A stretch of DNA of 64,000 bases from positions 62,001 to 126,000 of the forward strand of contig NZ_BMPM01000010.1 of assembly GCF_014647595.1 (NCBI RefSeq), given 5' to 3'. The notes beneath the pieces are model-generated. The model was not told the DNA's origin. It saw only the letters and a list, made by a program, of their open reading frames with translations, and made no database searches. Position 1 is the first letter of the stretch. Each line of letters starts with the position of its first letter. Below are positions 8,887-16,635 of this stretch, one piece after another. Origin of the DNA: Paenarthrobacter histidinolovorans. Lineage in GTDB: Bacteria > Actinomycetota > Actinomycetes > Actinomycetales > Micrococcaceae. Made by a program: the position numbers and the translations under genes.

Positions 8887-10125
8887 TTAGACCAGGTGCG
8901 GTTCGTGGGACGACAGGAACTTCCGCCCCCCGAATGCGATGAGGATGGCGATCACCATTGCCACTGCACCGGCGAAGAACGGCACCTGCGGTCCGAAGTG
9001 CTCGCCGAGCTGGGCTGCGGCGAAGGGAGCCAGCGCACCGCCCATCCAGCGGACAAAGTTGTAACCCGCGGAGGCAACAGGACGAGGTGAATCAGAGACG
9101 CCCATGGCCAGTTCCGTGTAGACGGTGTTGTTGATGCCCAGCAGGGCGCCTGCCACGATGACAAGCACGACGACGGCAGTCACCGAGTGCCCCGCGGCCA
9201 GACCCAGCCCGATCAGGTCGAGCATGAGGACAGCCAGCGTGCCGGTCAGTACCTTGACGGCACCAAAGCGCTTCTGGAGGACGGGAGCGACGAACACTGA
9301 GAACACTGCGACCGCAACGCCCCAACCGAAGAACACTCCCCCGATTCCGTAGGCGTCCATTCCCAGGATGAAGGGAGTGAAAGCAAGGATGGTGAAGAAG
9401 CCGTAGTTGTAGAAGAGTGCGCTGGCTGCGGTGGTGCGGAGCCCCTTGTGGCCGAGGGCAAGAAGCGGGTCCCGGAGGCGGGACTTCATCGCCGGGGCAG
9501 GTGTCTTGGGGAGCAACGCCAACAGTGCGATGAACGCTGCGGCCATCAGGACTGCCGTACCGAAGAACGGGGCGCGCCACTGCCACCCGCCAAGGAGGGC
9601 ACCCAACAGCGGGCCGAGCGAGATGCCGAGTCCGAGGGCGGCTTCATAAAGAATGATCGCGGTGCCGGTTCCACCGCTGGCCACGCCAACAATCACGGCC
9701 AAGGCGGTGGCAACGAACAGCGCATTGCCGAGGCCCCAGCCGGCACGGAAGCCAACCAGCTGTTCAACACTGCCGGAAAGGCCGGACAACGACGCAAACA
9801 CGACGATGATCGCCAGGCCGATGAGAAGCGTCTTCTTCCCACCAATCCGGGAGGACACAAATCCACTGATCAACATCGCTACCGCAGTCACCAGGAAGTA
9901 GCTGGTGAACAGCAACGACACTTCGCTGGTGGAGGCCTGCAGGTTCTTGGCGATTGCCGGGAGGATAGGGTCCACGAGCCCGATGCCCATGAAGGCGAAA
10001 ACGGCCGCCAGGGCCGTAGCCCACACCGCTTTTGGCTGTTTGAGCAGGGAAGCCTTCTCGGCTTCGAGGGTGGTTTCGATGGTTGTTTCGGCGCTTGCTG
10101 AAGCGTCAGCCAACTGGCGTGACAT
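8887..10125 (-). CDS. MFS transporter, drug/metabolite efflux type
   Basis: This 412-residue, 12-segment transporter has the segment 2-3 loop SSRIGGKKTLLIG and a Gly-rich segment 5 typical of the DHA1 exporter group. An AGGAGC ribosome site lies before ATG 10125. It follows a MarR regulator with a 32-bp gap on the same strand, a layout common for regulated efflux pumps. The second domain ends with a short cytoplasmic tail. The exported compound cannot be told from the sequence. Confidence 0.85.
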   Translation of the reverse strand: MSRQLADASASAETTIETTLEAEKASLLKQPKAVWATALAAVFAFMGIGLVDPILPAIAKNLQASTSEVSLLFTSYFLVTAVAMLISGFVSSRIGGKKTLLIGLAIIVVFASLSGLSGSVEQLVGFRAGWGLGNALFVATALAVIVGVASGGTGTAIILYEAALGLGISLGPLLGALLGGWQWRAPFFGTAVLMAAAFIALLALLPKTPAPAMKSRLRDPLLALGHKGLRTTAASALFYNYGFFTILAFTPFILGMDAYGIGGVFFGWGVAVAVFSVFVAPVLQKRFGAVKVLTGTLAVLMLDLIGLGLAAGHSVTAVVVLVIVAGALLGINNTVYTELAMGVSDSPRPVASAGYNFVRWMGGALAPFAAAQLGEHFGPQVPFFAGAVAMVIAILIAFGGRKFLSSHEPHLV

Positions 10126-10157
10126 TCAATTGCTCCTTGTCGGTGCGTTAATTCCTG

Positions 10158-10601
10158 TTAGTTCTGGAATGAGCTGTTGATTTTGCTGATGACGGGAAGC
10201 GCCGCGGCCAACTGCTCGATTTCCTGGGCGCTGAGGTCCTCAAGCAGTTCGGCCACCATGGCATTCCGCCGCTGGTTGGCCGATTCGACGGCGTCAGTCC
10301 CGGCACTGGTGATGGCAACCTGGACGGCGCGGGAATCGTCGGGATCAGGGCGACGGGTGACCAGGCCGGCGCGCTCAAGCTTGATGATTTGCTCTGTGGC
10401 GCTCGGGACTTTGATCCCCAGGTTCTTTGCGATGTCACCCACCCTGAGACCGCCGTCGGAGACCATGGAAAGCAGGCTGAGCTGGGCAGCGGTCAAGTCA
10501 CCCTCGGGGTCCAGGCGACGAAACATGTAGACGCCCAGGCGCAGGGCCTCACGAAATTCCTTCGCGAGCCCGGTGAGGCGGGGATCAGGAGAACCGTTCA
10601 T
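10158..10601 (-). CDS. MarR-family transcriptional regulator
   Basis: This 147-residue protein has the MarR winged helix: LTAAQLSLLSMV, then GLRVGDIAKNLGIKVPSATEQIIKLERAGLVTRRPDPDDSRAVQV, which includes the wing DPDDSR. It should act as a dimeric repressor of itself and the downstream efflux gene. Two TTAGG-N3-CCTAA palindromes sit directly upstream, the first only three bases before the start codon, so bound repressor would cover the ribosome site and promoter. Ligand unknown. Confidence 0.9.
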   Translation of the reverse strand: MNGSPDPRLTGLAKEFREALRLGVYMFRRLDPEGDLTAAQLSLLSMVSDGGLRVGDIAKNLGIKVPSATEQIIKLERAGLVTRRPDPDDSRAVQVAITSAGTDAVESANQRRNAMVAELLEDLSAQEIEQLAAALPVISKINSSFQN

Positions 10602-10603
10602 AT

Positions 10604-10632
10604 TTAGGTAGCCTAATAGTTAGGGTACCTAA
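10604..10632. promoter_or_regulatory. Twin MarR operators
   Basis: Two 13-bp palindromes, TTAGG-TAG-CCTAA at 10604-10616 and TTAGG-GTA-CCTAA at 10620-10632, have centres 16 bp apart. They lie immediately upstream of the MarR gene. The identical half-sites and position make autoregulation very likely. Confidence 0.75.
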
Positions 10633-11081
10633 CAGTCAAGCTTTCGGCGGCATTCCCCCGGCTGAATGTAGGCGCGGCCAACAAAGATGCGGCCAGGTGG
10701 GAGTGCGGCTGGGTGTGCTCAGGGCGCCTAACGGGCGAAGACGCACCGCCTGCACCCGCTTCCCCACGTGAATTTGCTCCATACCCCAACTCTTCCAGCA
10801 GACCCAGGGCACCATCAGACCCCAACCGTCCTATGTGGAAAAGCCAGCCCAACGAAGATAGAGAGACAACTGCCCAGGCCTTGGCTTTGTTGGCAAAGTG
10901 CCGAGATCCAGCCCCTCACCAGCCCAGCCCGAGCCACTCAAGGCGTGCCACCCCAAGGCGCGACGCCCCATCCAACGCGCACCGATCATCCAATGCGCGA
11001 CGCCCTTCACCAAGGCAGGACACCCAAAAGAATCCGCGCGCATGAAGCCCCGCCAGTGAAGCTCTGGCGAAGGGCCAGCCC
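10633..11081. other. Intergenic stretch of about 450 bases, no credible gene
   Basis: Short frames exist on both strands, but their translations are Trp-, Arg- or Pro-rich with no domain and no ribosome site. The region contains related short blocks such as GCGCGACGCC repeated around 10958 and 11000. It may be an eroded or interspersed repeat, but that cannot be shown from one copy. Confidence 0.4.
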
Positions 11082-11588
11082 CTAGAGCTTCAGCTTCATG
11101 CCTTCGTGGCTCGCAACAAACCCCAGCCGCTCATAGAAGCGATGCGCCGCAACACGGGATTTGTCCGTGGTGAGCTGGACCAAGGAGCAGCCGCGCTCCC
11201 GGGCCTGGTCTACCGCCCACTGGATCATGAGCGCGCCAACACCCTGCCCGCGCAACTCCCCGGAGACGCGGACCGCCTCGATCTGCGAGCGCCAGGAACC
11301 CTTGCGGGACAGGCCCGGGATGTAGCTGAGCTGGAATGTGGCCACTACTTCGCCGTCGAGTTCGCCCACCACCAGAAGGTGGGCCGGGTCGGCGTCGATC
11401 GCGTCAAAGGCCAGCTCATACGGCGCCAGGTCGTCCACGCTTTCGCGGACGGCACCCAACTGGTCGTCCGCGAGCAACGCGAGGATCCGTGGCAGATCGC
11501 CTTTGCGGGCGCGCCGCAGGGAAAACGTTCCACCCTCGACGGCGGCAGTCATGAGGGCGGGCGCGGCAGCAGGTTCCGTAGTCACCAC
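11082..11588 (-). CDS. GNAT-family N-acetyltransferase
   Basis: This 168-residue enzyme has the acetyl-CoA binding segment IEAVRVSGELRGQGVGALMIQWAVDQA and the C-terminal AHRFYERLGFVASHEGMKLKL, both typical of GNAT enzymes. It transfers an acetyl group from acetyl-CoA to an amine; the acceptor is unknown. The start is uncertain: GTG 11588 gives the longest form and ATG 11555 a form 11 residues shorter, neither with a clear ribosome site. It is divergent from the PadR operon and shares its operator region. Confidence 0.85.
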   Translation of the reverse strand: MVTTEPAAAPALMTAAVEGGTFSLRRARKGDLPRILALLADDQLGAVRESVDDLAPYELAFDAIDADPAHLLVVGELDGEVVATFQLSYIPGLSRKGSWRSQIEAVRVSGELRGQGVGALMIQWAVDQARERGCSLVQLTTDKSRVAAHRFYERLGFVASHEGMKLKL

Positions 11589-11611
11589 CCCAGCATGCCA
11601 TTTTGTTCGGA

Positions 11612-11640
11612 ACTTAGTGTTGCTAAGTACCGGTACTTAG
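11612..11640. promoter_or_regulatory. Nested palindromes, candidate PadR operator
   Basis: An 18-bp perfect palindrome CTAAGTACCGGTACTTAG occupies 11623-11640. Its left half also pairs with ACTTAG at 11612-11617 across TGTTG. Further TAGT/ACTA steps continue to about 11670. The array lies 50-80 bp before the PadR start, where PadR proteins usually bind. Confidence 0.65.
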
Positions 11641-11691
11641 TTCTACTATGTAGTGGTAGCTAGTAATACTGAGTAGCGAGGGAGGTGTCCG

Positions 11692-12021
11692 ATGGGCAAG
11701 CAAATGACGGAGATGCTCAAAGGCACATTGGAGGGCATAGTTCTGGCCCTCCTGACCGGGAAGGCGGCGTACGGATATGAAATCACCACGCAGCTCCGGG
11801 AGCAGGGCTTCACCGAGATCGCTGAAGGCACCGTGTACGCACTGCTGGTAAGGATCGAACAAAAGGGGCTGGTGGACGTTGAGAAGCGACCGTCCGAAAA
11901 AGGGCCGCCCCGCAAGGTTTACACGCTCAACGCGCAGGGCGAAAACGAACTGAATGAATTCTGGAACACCTGGAGCTTCTTGTCCGAACGGATTGAAGAA
12001 CTCCGCAAGGAAGGAAAATAA
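11692..12021 (+). CDS. PadR-family transcriptional regulator
   Basis: This 109-residue protein starts MGKQMTEMLKGTLEGIVLALL and continues with YGYEITTQLREQGF and EGTVYALLVRIEQKGLV, the standard PadR winged helix. The C-terminal dimerisation helix is short. A GGGAGG ribosome site precedes the ATG. It heads a four-gene operon with a DUF1048 protein and an ABC exporter, the common layout for PadR control of drug export pumps. Confidence 0.92.
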   Translation: MGKQMTEMLKGTLEGIVLALLTGKAAYGYEITTQLREQGFTEIAEGTVYALLVRIEQKGLVDVEKRPSEKGPPRKVYTLNAQGENELNEFWNTWSFLSERIEELRKEGK

Positions 12022-12022
12022 C

Positions 12023-12388
12023 ATGGCAGCAAAATGGATCGAACTGGTCACCGGATCACTCGAACAGAAGAAGCAGTACAAGCAAGCCAAAGCCCGCATG
12101 GATGCCCTGCCTGAGCCTTACCTCAGCGTCGCAACCGCCTTCAACCGATACCTGATGTACTACGGCGGAGTCACTGAAGGCGACACCATGGTGCAGATGT
12201 TCACAGACCTGGCAGACCTGTGGGAACGCGCGGCGCTGGACGGAACCCCCGTGAGCGAAATGGTGGGCGAAGATCCGATCGAGTTCGCGGAGACCTTCGC
12301 GCAGGCATACGGCGGAAAGCGCTGGATCGACAAGGAACGTGACCGCCTCAACAAGGCAATCGACAAGGCGAAAGAGGCGGAGTCATGA
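12023..12388 (+). CDS. DUF1048 family protein
   Basis: This 121-residue helical protein begins MAAKWIELVTGSLEQKKQYK one base after the PadR stop. DUF1048 proteins are repeatedly found between a PadR regulator and an ABC exporter, and their function is not established. The sequence is rich in charged helices (FAETFAQAYGGKRWIDKERDRLNKAIDKA) and has no membrane segment, so it could be a soluble partner of the regulator or the pump. Its stop overlaps the ATPase start as ATGA. Confidence 0.85.
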   Translation: MAAKWIELVTGSLEQKKQYKQAKARMDALPEPYLSVATAFNRYLMYYGGVTEGDTMVQMFTDLADLWERAALDGTPVSEMVGEDPIEFAETFAQAYGGKRWIDKERDRLNKAIDKAKEAES

Positions 12389-13167
12389 CCACAACGGCAA
12401 TCCGCGTACAGGGTATAGAGAAGTCCTACAAGGATCTCCAGGTACTCCGCGGAGTGGATTTCGAGGTAGCGTCCGGCAGCATCTTCGCCCTTCTCGGCTC
12501 CAACGGTGCCGGCAAGACCACCATGGTGAAGATTCTGGCCACGCTGCTCAAAGCGGATGGTGGGCAGGCCGCCGTCGAGGGTTTTGATGTCGCAACGGAG
12601 TCACTGCAGGTAAGGCAGTCCATCAGCCTCACCGGGCAGTTCGCCGCAGTGGACGAGGTATTGACCGGCAAGGAAAACCTGGTTCTCGTGGCGAAACTGC
12701 GGCACTTGAAGAATCCGGGCCAGATCGCGGATGAGTTGCTGGCACAGTTCAGCCTGACAGATGCCGGTTCCCGCAAAGTGGCAACGTACTCCGGCGGCAT
12801 GCGTCGCCGGCTGGACATCGCCATGAGCCTGATCGGCGATCCGAAGGTGATCTTCCTGGACGAGCCCACCACCGGGCTCGATCCCGAAGCCCGCCTGGAG
12901 GTGTGGCAGATCGTCAAGAACCTTGCCAACAGGGGCACCACAGTCCTGCTCACCACCCAGTACCTCGACGAAGCCGAACAGCTGGCAGACCGCATAGCCG
13001 TCCTTCATGAGGGACGCATCATCGCCAATGGCACGCTCCAGGAGCTGAAGCGGCTGCTGCCGCCGGCCAAGGTGGAATACGTGGAAAAGCAGCCAAGCCT
13101 GGAGGACATCTTCCTGGCACTCGTGGGAAACACCGGAACCAGCGAGCCAGTAAAGGACAGGTCATGA
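12385..13167 (+). CDS. ABC transporter ATP-binding protein, DrrA type
   Basis: This 260-residue ATPase has Walker A GSNGAGKTT near residue 39, the signature YSGGMRRRLDIAMSL, Walker B VIFLDEPTTGLDPEAR and the switch TTQYLDEAEQLADRI. The QYLDEAE step and the GMRRRLD signature are typical of daunorubicin-resistance-type exporters. Overlaps on both sides (ATGA) couple it to DUF1048 and to the permease. Confidence 0.92.
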   Translation: MTTTAIRVQGIEKSYKDLQVLRGVDFEVASGSIFALLGSNGAGKTTMVKILATLLKADGGQAAVEGFDVATESLQVRQSISLTGQFAAVDEVLTGKENLVLVAKLRHLKNPGQIADELLAQFSLTDAGSRKVATYSGGMRRRLDIAMSLIGDPKVIFLDEPTTGLDPEARLEVWQIVKNLANRGTTVLLTTQYLDEAEQLADRIAVLHEGRIIANGTLQELKRLLPPAKVEYVEKQPSLEDIFLALVGNTGTSEPVKDRS

Positions 13168-13925
13168 ACACCCATTTCTTCGCAGATACCTCTGTCCTGC
13201 TGGGCCGTTCCATGCGGCACATCTTCCGCAGCGTGGACACCATCATCACCACCGCGATCACACCGATTGCCCTGATGCTGCTGTTCGTCTACGTATTCGG
13301 CGGTGCCATCAGGACCGACACTGAAAACTACGTCAACTACCTGCTCCCGGGCATCATGCTGATAGCCATCGCTTCGGGCATCGCATACACGGCGGTCCGT
13401 CTTTTCACGGATATGCAGGGCGGCATCTTCGAGCGGTTCCAGTCCATGCCGATCGCACGCTCCTCGGTCCTGTGGGCACACGTCCTGACATCGTTGGTGG
13501 CCAACGGGCTGTCGCTGGTGATCATCGTCGGAGTTGCGCTGCTCATGGGGTTCAGGACTTCGGCGAATGTACTGGATTGGCTGGCAGTTGCGGGAATCCT
13601 GGCGCTGTTCACACTCGCGTTGACATGGATCGCCATCATTGCGGGCCTCTCCGCGAAGTCAGTGGACGGTGCCGGCGGGTTCTCTTACCCGCTGATCTTC
13701 CTGCCGTTCATCAGCTCGGCGTTTGTACCGACGGAAACCATGCCGGGCCCTGTCCGCTGGTTCGCCGAGAACCAGCCGGTGACGTCGATTGTGAACACCG
13801 TCCAGGATCTGTTCGCCCAACGTCCTGTTGGTGGCGACATCTGGGTAGCCCTGGCCTGGTGCCTGGGGATCCTCGTCGTCGCTTATGCCTTCGCGACGGC
13901 GGCGTATAAGCGGCAGATCGCCTAG
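13164..13925 (+). CDS. ABC-2 type transporter permease, DrrB type
   Basis: This 253-residue membrane protein with six predicted segments belongs to the ABC-2 exporter family. It includes the family stretch FERFQSMPIARSSVLWAHVLTSL after segment 2 and the late motif PGPVRWFAENQPVTSIVNTVQDL. With the ATPase it should export a hydrophobic compound, probably the inducer sensed by PadR. The operon ends at a terminator at 13963. Confidence 0.9.
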   Translation: MNTHFFADTSVLLGRSMRHIFRSVDTIITTAITPIALMLLFVYVFGGAIRTDTENYVNYLLPGIMLIAIASGIAYTAVRLFTDMQGGIFERFQSMPIARSSVLWAHVLTSLVANGLSLVIIVGVALLMGFRTSANVLDWLAVAGILALFTLALTWIAIIAGLSAKSVDGAGGFSYPLIFLPFISSAFVPTETMPGPVRWFAENQPVTSIVNTVQDLFAQRPVGGDIWVALAWCLGILVVAYAFATAAYKRQIA

Positions 13926-13962
13926 CGGCCCGTGTTCTGAAACCCAGGACAAACCATCGGCC

Positions 13963-13990
13963 AAAGCTCCCTTTTCCACAAGGGAGCTTT
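13963..13990 (+). terminator. Intrinsic terminator after the ABC export operon
   Basis: A perfect 11-bp stem AAAGCTCCCTT with a 6-base loop ends in TTT. Its right arm is also the start of the first 26-bp direct repeat. Confidence 0.75.
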
Positions 13991-14007
13991 CGCCATGCAG
14001 ACCGATT
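13982..14007. repeat. 26-bp direct repeat, copy 1
   Basis: The 26 bases starting GGGAGCTTTCGCCATG are identical to 14476-14501. Copy 1 begins inside the right arm of the terminator. The pair brackets 468 bases holding a small membrane gene and a gene relic. Confidence 0.85.
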
Positions 14008-14254
14008 ATCCCCTGCTTGAGGCTTCTTTCGTGGTTCGCTTCACCTTGGTAACAGCCAGTCCGATGACGCTGGCAGCCGCAGCCAGGAAGAAGAACAGCA
14101 CCAGCAGTGGACCTGACATGCCGGGGAGAAGCGGGTTCCCGCCAGTAAGGAAGATCGAAGCCAATAGGCCCACCATCGACACACAGAATGCCAGCCCAAG
14201 TACTCTTTTCATGCGGCCCTGGCGGGTTATCGGCGATCTATTTGAAGTAGCCAT
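14006..14254 (-). CDS. Small two-segment membrane protein
   Basis: This 82-residue protein has a basic N-terminus (SNRSPITRQGRMKR), two hydrophobic helices (about residues 18-38 and 46-68) and a basic tail (KVKRTTKEASSRG). No family is recognised. A weak AGGA lies before the ATG. Its stop codon lies at the inner edge of direct repeat copy 1, so the gene end may have been set by the rearrangement. Confidence 0.55.
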   Translation of the reverse strand: MATSNRSPITRQGRMKRVLGLAFCVSMVGLLASIFLTGGNPLLPGMSGPLLVLFFFLAAAASVIGLAVTKVKRTTKEASSRG

Positions 14255-14332
14255 CCAGGCATCCTATCTAGCTGATGGAACTCAAATTGACAGGCTTCCC
14301 GTCACCGCCCGCCGCAGAGACCGCGTGGGTGG

Positions 14333-14474
14333 TCAGTTGGCCACGTAAACGGTGTGAGTCAACGGATCCACCGTCACACCTTGAGGGTCCTGCCCCACGG
14401 TAATCGTGGCGGAAACCGTACCCCCGCTTAGTAAGCGTGCCGGAACTGTAATCGGTGACATACGCCGTTCCAGT
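14333..14474 (-). pseudogene. Relic of a YVTN beta-propeller repeat protein
   Basis: The leftward translation gives TGTAYVTDYSSGTL in one frame, then VSATITVGQDPQGVTVDP and THTVYVAN with a stop in the next frame. Together these make the end of one YVTN beta-propeller blade and most of another, with a frameshift between. No start or upstream blades remain; the homology stops at the edge of direct repeat copy 2. This is a gene fragment, not a working gene. Confidence 0.7.
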
Positions 14475-14475
14475 G

Positions 14476-14501
14476 GGGAGCTTTCGCCATGCAGACCGAT
14501 T
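14476..14501. repeat. 26-bp direct repeat, copy 2
   Basis: Identical to 13982-14007. It abuts the beta-propeller relic and lacks the left arm of the terminator found with copy 1, so copy 2 is probably the derived one. Confidence 0.85.
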
Positions 14502-14593
14502 GGCCATTGCTCAGACATTAGCTATAGCTTTATCGAACAGATTTGTAACGGCCGTCACTATTCTGACGGTTCATCCGAAGGGTTCTTGAACTA

Positions 14594-16054
14594 ATGTCCG
14601 ACCAGACAACACAGGGGCAGCTCCGCGCCTCCAGCAGGGACAGCGAGCCCCACCTCTCACGCTCGCTCAGCAACCGCCACATCCAGCTCCTGGCCATCGG
14701 CGGCGCCATCGGAACAGGCCTCTTCATGGGCTCCGGCAAGACCATCTCGGTTGCCGGCCCCTCCGTGATCTTCGTGTACATGATCATCGGCTTCATGCTC
14801 TTCTTCGTTATGCGCGCCATGGGCCAACTCCTGCTCTCCAACCTGAACTACAAGTCGTTCAGCGACTTCGCGGGCGACCTCCTGGGCCCGTGGGCCGGCT
14901 TCTTCACCGGCTGGACATACTGGTTCTGCTGGGTTGTCACCGGCGTTGCTGACGTCATCGCCATCGCAGGTTACGCCAATGAGCTCTGGCCGGGAATCCA
15001 GCTGTGGATCCCGGGCCTGGCCACCATCATCATCCTGCTCCTCCTGAACCTGCCCACAGTCAAAGCCTTCGGCGAGACCGAGTTCTGGTTCGCGCTCATC
15101 AAGATCGTCGCCATCGTGGCGCTGATCGTCGTGGGCCTGGTCATGATCTTCACGGGTTTCCAGTCCAACGCAGGCACCGCCAGCTTCACCAACCTGTGGA
15201 GCCACGGCGGCTTCTTCCCCAAGGAATTCATGGGCTTTGTAGCCGGTTTCCAGATCGCCGTGTTCGCGTTCGTGGGCATTGAACTCGTGGGTACTGCCGC
15301 TGCAGAAACCAAGAACCCGGAGCACAACCTCCCCCGGGCCATCAACGCCATTCCCCTGCGCGTAATGCTCTTCTACGTAGGCGCCCTCATTATCCTCATG
15401 TCAGTCACACCGTGGACTGAATTCAAGGCAGGCCAGAGCCCGTTCATCGCCATGTTCTCCTTGGCCGGCCTGGGCATGGCAGCCACCGTGGTGAACCTGG
15501 TGGTGCTCACCTCTGCCATGTCCTCGGCCAATTCGGGCATCTACTCCACCTCCCGCATGGTGTACGGCCTTGCCAACGACGGCGACGCACCCAAGCTCTT
15601 CGGTAGGCTCTCCAGCCGCAAAGTACCCCAGAACGCCCTGTTCCTTTCCTGCGTCCTGCTGCTGGCCGGCGTCGCGCTCCTCTACGCGGGCAAGGACGTT
15701 GGCGTCGCGTTCGACATGGTGACCACGGTGTCCGCGGTCTGCTTCATGTTCGTGTGGTCCATCATCCTGGCCAGCTACCTCGTGTACAGGAAGCGCCGCC
15801 CCGAGCAGCACGCGGCCTCACCCTTCAAAATGCCCGGCGGTATCCCGATGGTGTGGGTGGTGTTCGCGTTCTTCGCGTTCCTCGTCTGGGCGCTGACCAC
15901 CCAGCCGGATACCCTCACGGCCCTTCTGGTGACACCCATCTGGTTCGCCATCCTCGGCGTGGCCTACGCCGTGGTTCGCAAGTCCCCGCTCCACCAGGCC
16001 CGCGTGGCCGAATGGAAGGCGATGTCGGAAGCGGAAACCGCGGCAGCGCGCTGA
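14594..16054 (+). CDS. cycA: Amino-acid permease, D-serine/D-alanine/glycine:proton symporter type
   Basis: This 486-residue APC-superfamily transporter has 12 membrane segments. It matches the CycA group: LSNRHIQLLAIGGAIGTGLFMGSGKTIS at the start, FFVMRAMGQLLLSNLNYKSFSDFA, FTGWTYWFCWVV and the VGIELVGTAAAETKNPE loop. CycA imports glycine, D-alanine, D-serine and related compounds with protons. It is a single-gene unit with a strong terminator behind it. Confidence 0.88.
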   Translation: MSDQTTQGQLRASSRDSEPHLSRSLSNRHIQLLAIGGAIGTGLFMGSGKTISVAGPSVIFVYMIIGFMLFFVMRAMGQLLLSNLNYKSFSDFAGDLLGPWAGFFTGWTYWFCWVVTGVADVIAIAGYANELWPGIQLWIPGLATIIILLLLNLPTVKAFGETEFWFALIKIVAIVALIVVGLVMIFTGFQSNAGTASFTNLWSHGGFFPKEFMGFVAGFQIAVFAFVGIELVGTAAAETKNPEHNLPRAINAIPLRVMLFYVGALIILMSVTPWTEFKAGQSPFIAMFSLAGLGMAATVVNLVVLTSAMSSANSGIYSTSRMVYGLANDGDAPKLFGRLSSRKVPQNALFLSCVLLLAGVALLYAGKDVGVAFDMVTTVSAVCFMFVWSIILASYLVYRKRRPEQHAASPFKMPGGIPMVWVVFAFFAFLVWALTTQPDTLTALLVTPIWFAILGVAYAVVRKSPLHQARVAEWKAMSEAETAAAR

Positions 16055-16069
16055 CCCTTAAGTAAGAAA

Positions 16070-16113
16070 GCCCGACGCCGGGCACCCACCTCGGGTGCCC
16101 GGCGTCGGGCCTT
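16070..16113. terminator. Strong intrinsic terminator
   Basis: A perfect 18-bp stem (GCCCGACGCCGGGCACCC) with loop ACCTC is followed by CTTT. It lies between cycA and a convergent small gene. Confidence 0.88.
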
Positions 16114-16139
16114 TAAGGGGGTCCCGACGTGAGTCAGCG

Positions 16140-16496
16140 TCAGCTGGCGAGTTTGTCGTGCCGCTGCAGCAGAAGGTGAACAGCCTCACGGATTAGGGCA
16201 CTTTGGCCCTTCCCAGTCTCTACCATCAGGTCGCTGAATGCTTTGAACTCTTTCTCGGAAATTCGTCCACGCACAGTTGGAGACGGACCGGCAGACTCTT
16301 TCTGGCCCACCTTGGGTCGCCCAGGACGGAGGGCCGCCTCCAAAACCTCTTCGCTGCCGAACTCACGCAACAGGAAAGACCTGCCCGCTTCAGCAGCCTT
16401 GTCTCCATGCAGGGCCGCGCCCCTCCCGCGAACTTCAGTGTCCGGGTCGCTCAGACGCTGCGCCAACGCCTCGTAATTCATTTCATTTCCAGCCAT
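16140..16496 (-). CDS. Small ribbon-helix-helix-like protein, orphan antitoxin-like
   Basis: This 118-residue protein starts at ATG 16496 with GAGGAG upstream. The C-terminal part (RGRISEKEFKAFSDLMVETG, then SALIREAVHLLLQRH) looks like a ribbon-helix-helix DNA-binding segment of antitoxin type. The N-terminal part is acidic and helical (NYEALAQRLSDPDTEV). No toxin gene is adjacent: upstream is mtlD and downstream a terminator. It could be an orphan antitoxin or a regulator of the nearby mannitol operon. Confidence 0.65.
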   Translation of the reverse strand: MAGNEMNYEALAQRLSDPDTEVRGRGAALHGDKAAEAGRSFLLREFGSEEVLEAALRPGRPKVGQKESAGPSPTVRGRISEKEFKAFSDLMVETGKGQSALIREAVHLLLQRHDKLAS

Positions 16497-16635
16497 CTGG
16501 GTGCTCCTCACGGAATCGACTGAAGCCCGGCCGGATTGAAACCTCTGGAGCTGGTGCCCCAGGTCGCGCGAAGGCTCCCCCGAGCTGACGATGAGTGACC
16601 TCGCCCTCAACTCGAGAGAGCCTGCTTGCTCTTGC

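Noticed and set aside
10713..11045. Possible small Pro/Arg-rich protein on the plus strand
   Set aside because: No ribosome site, no domain and no conserved features; codon pattern looks random.
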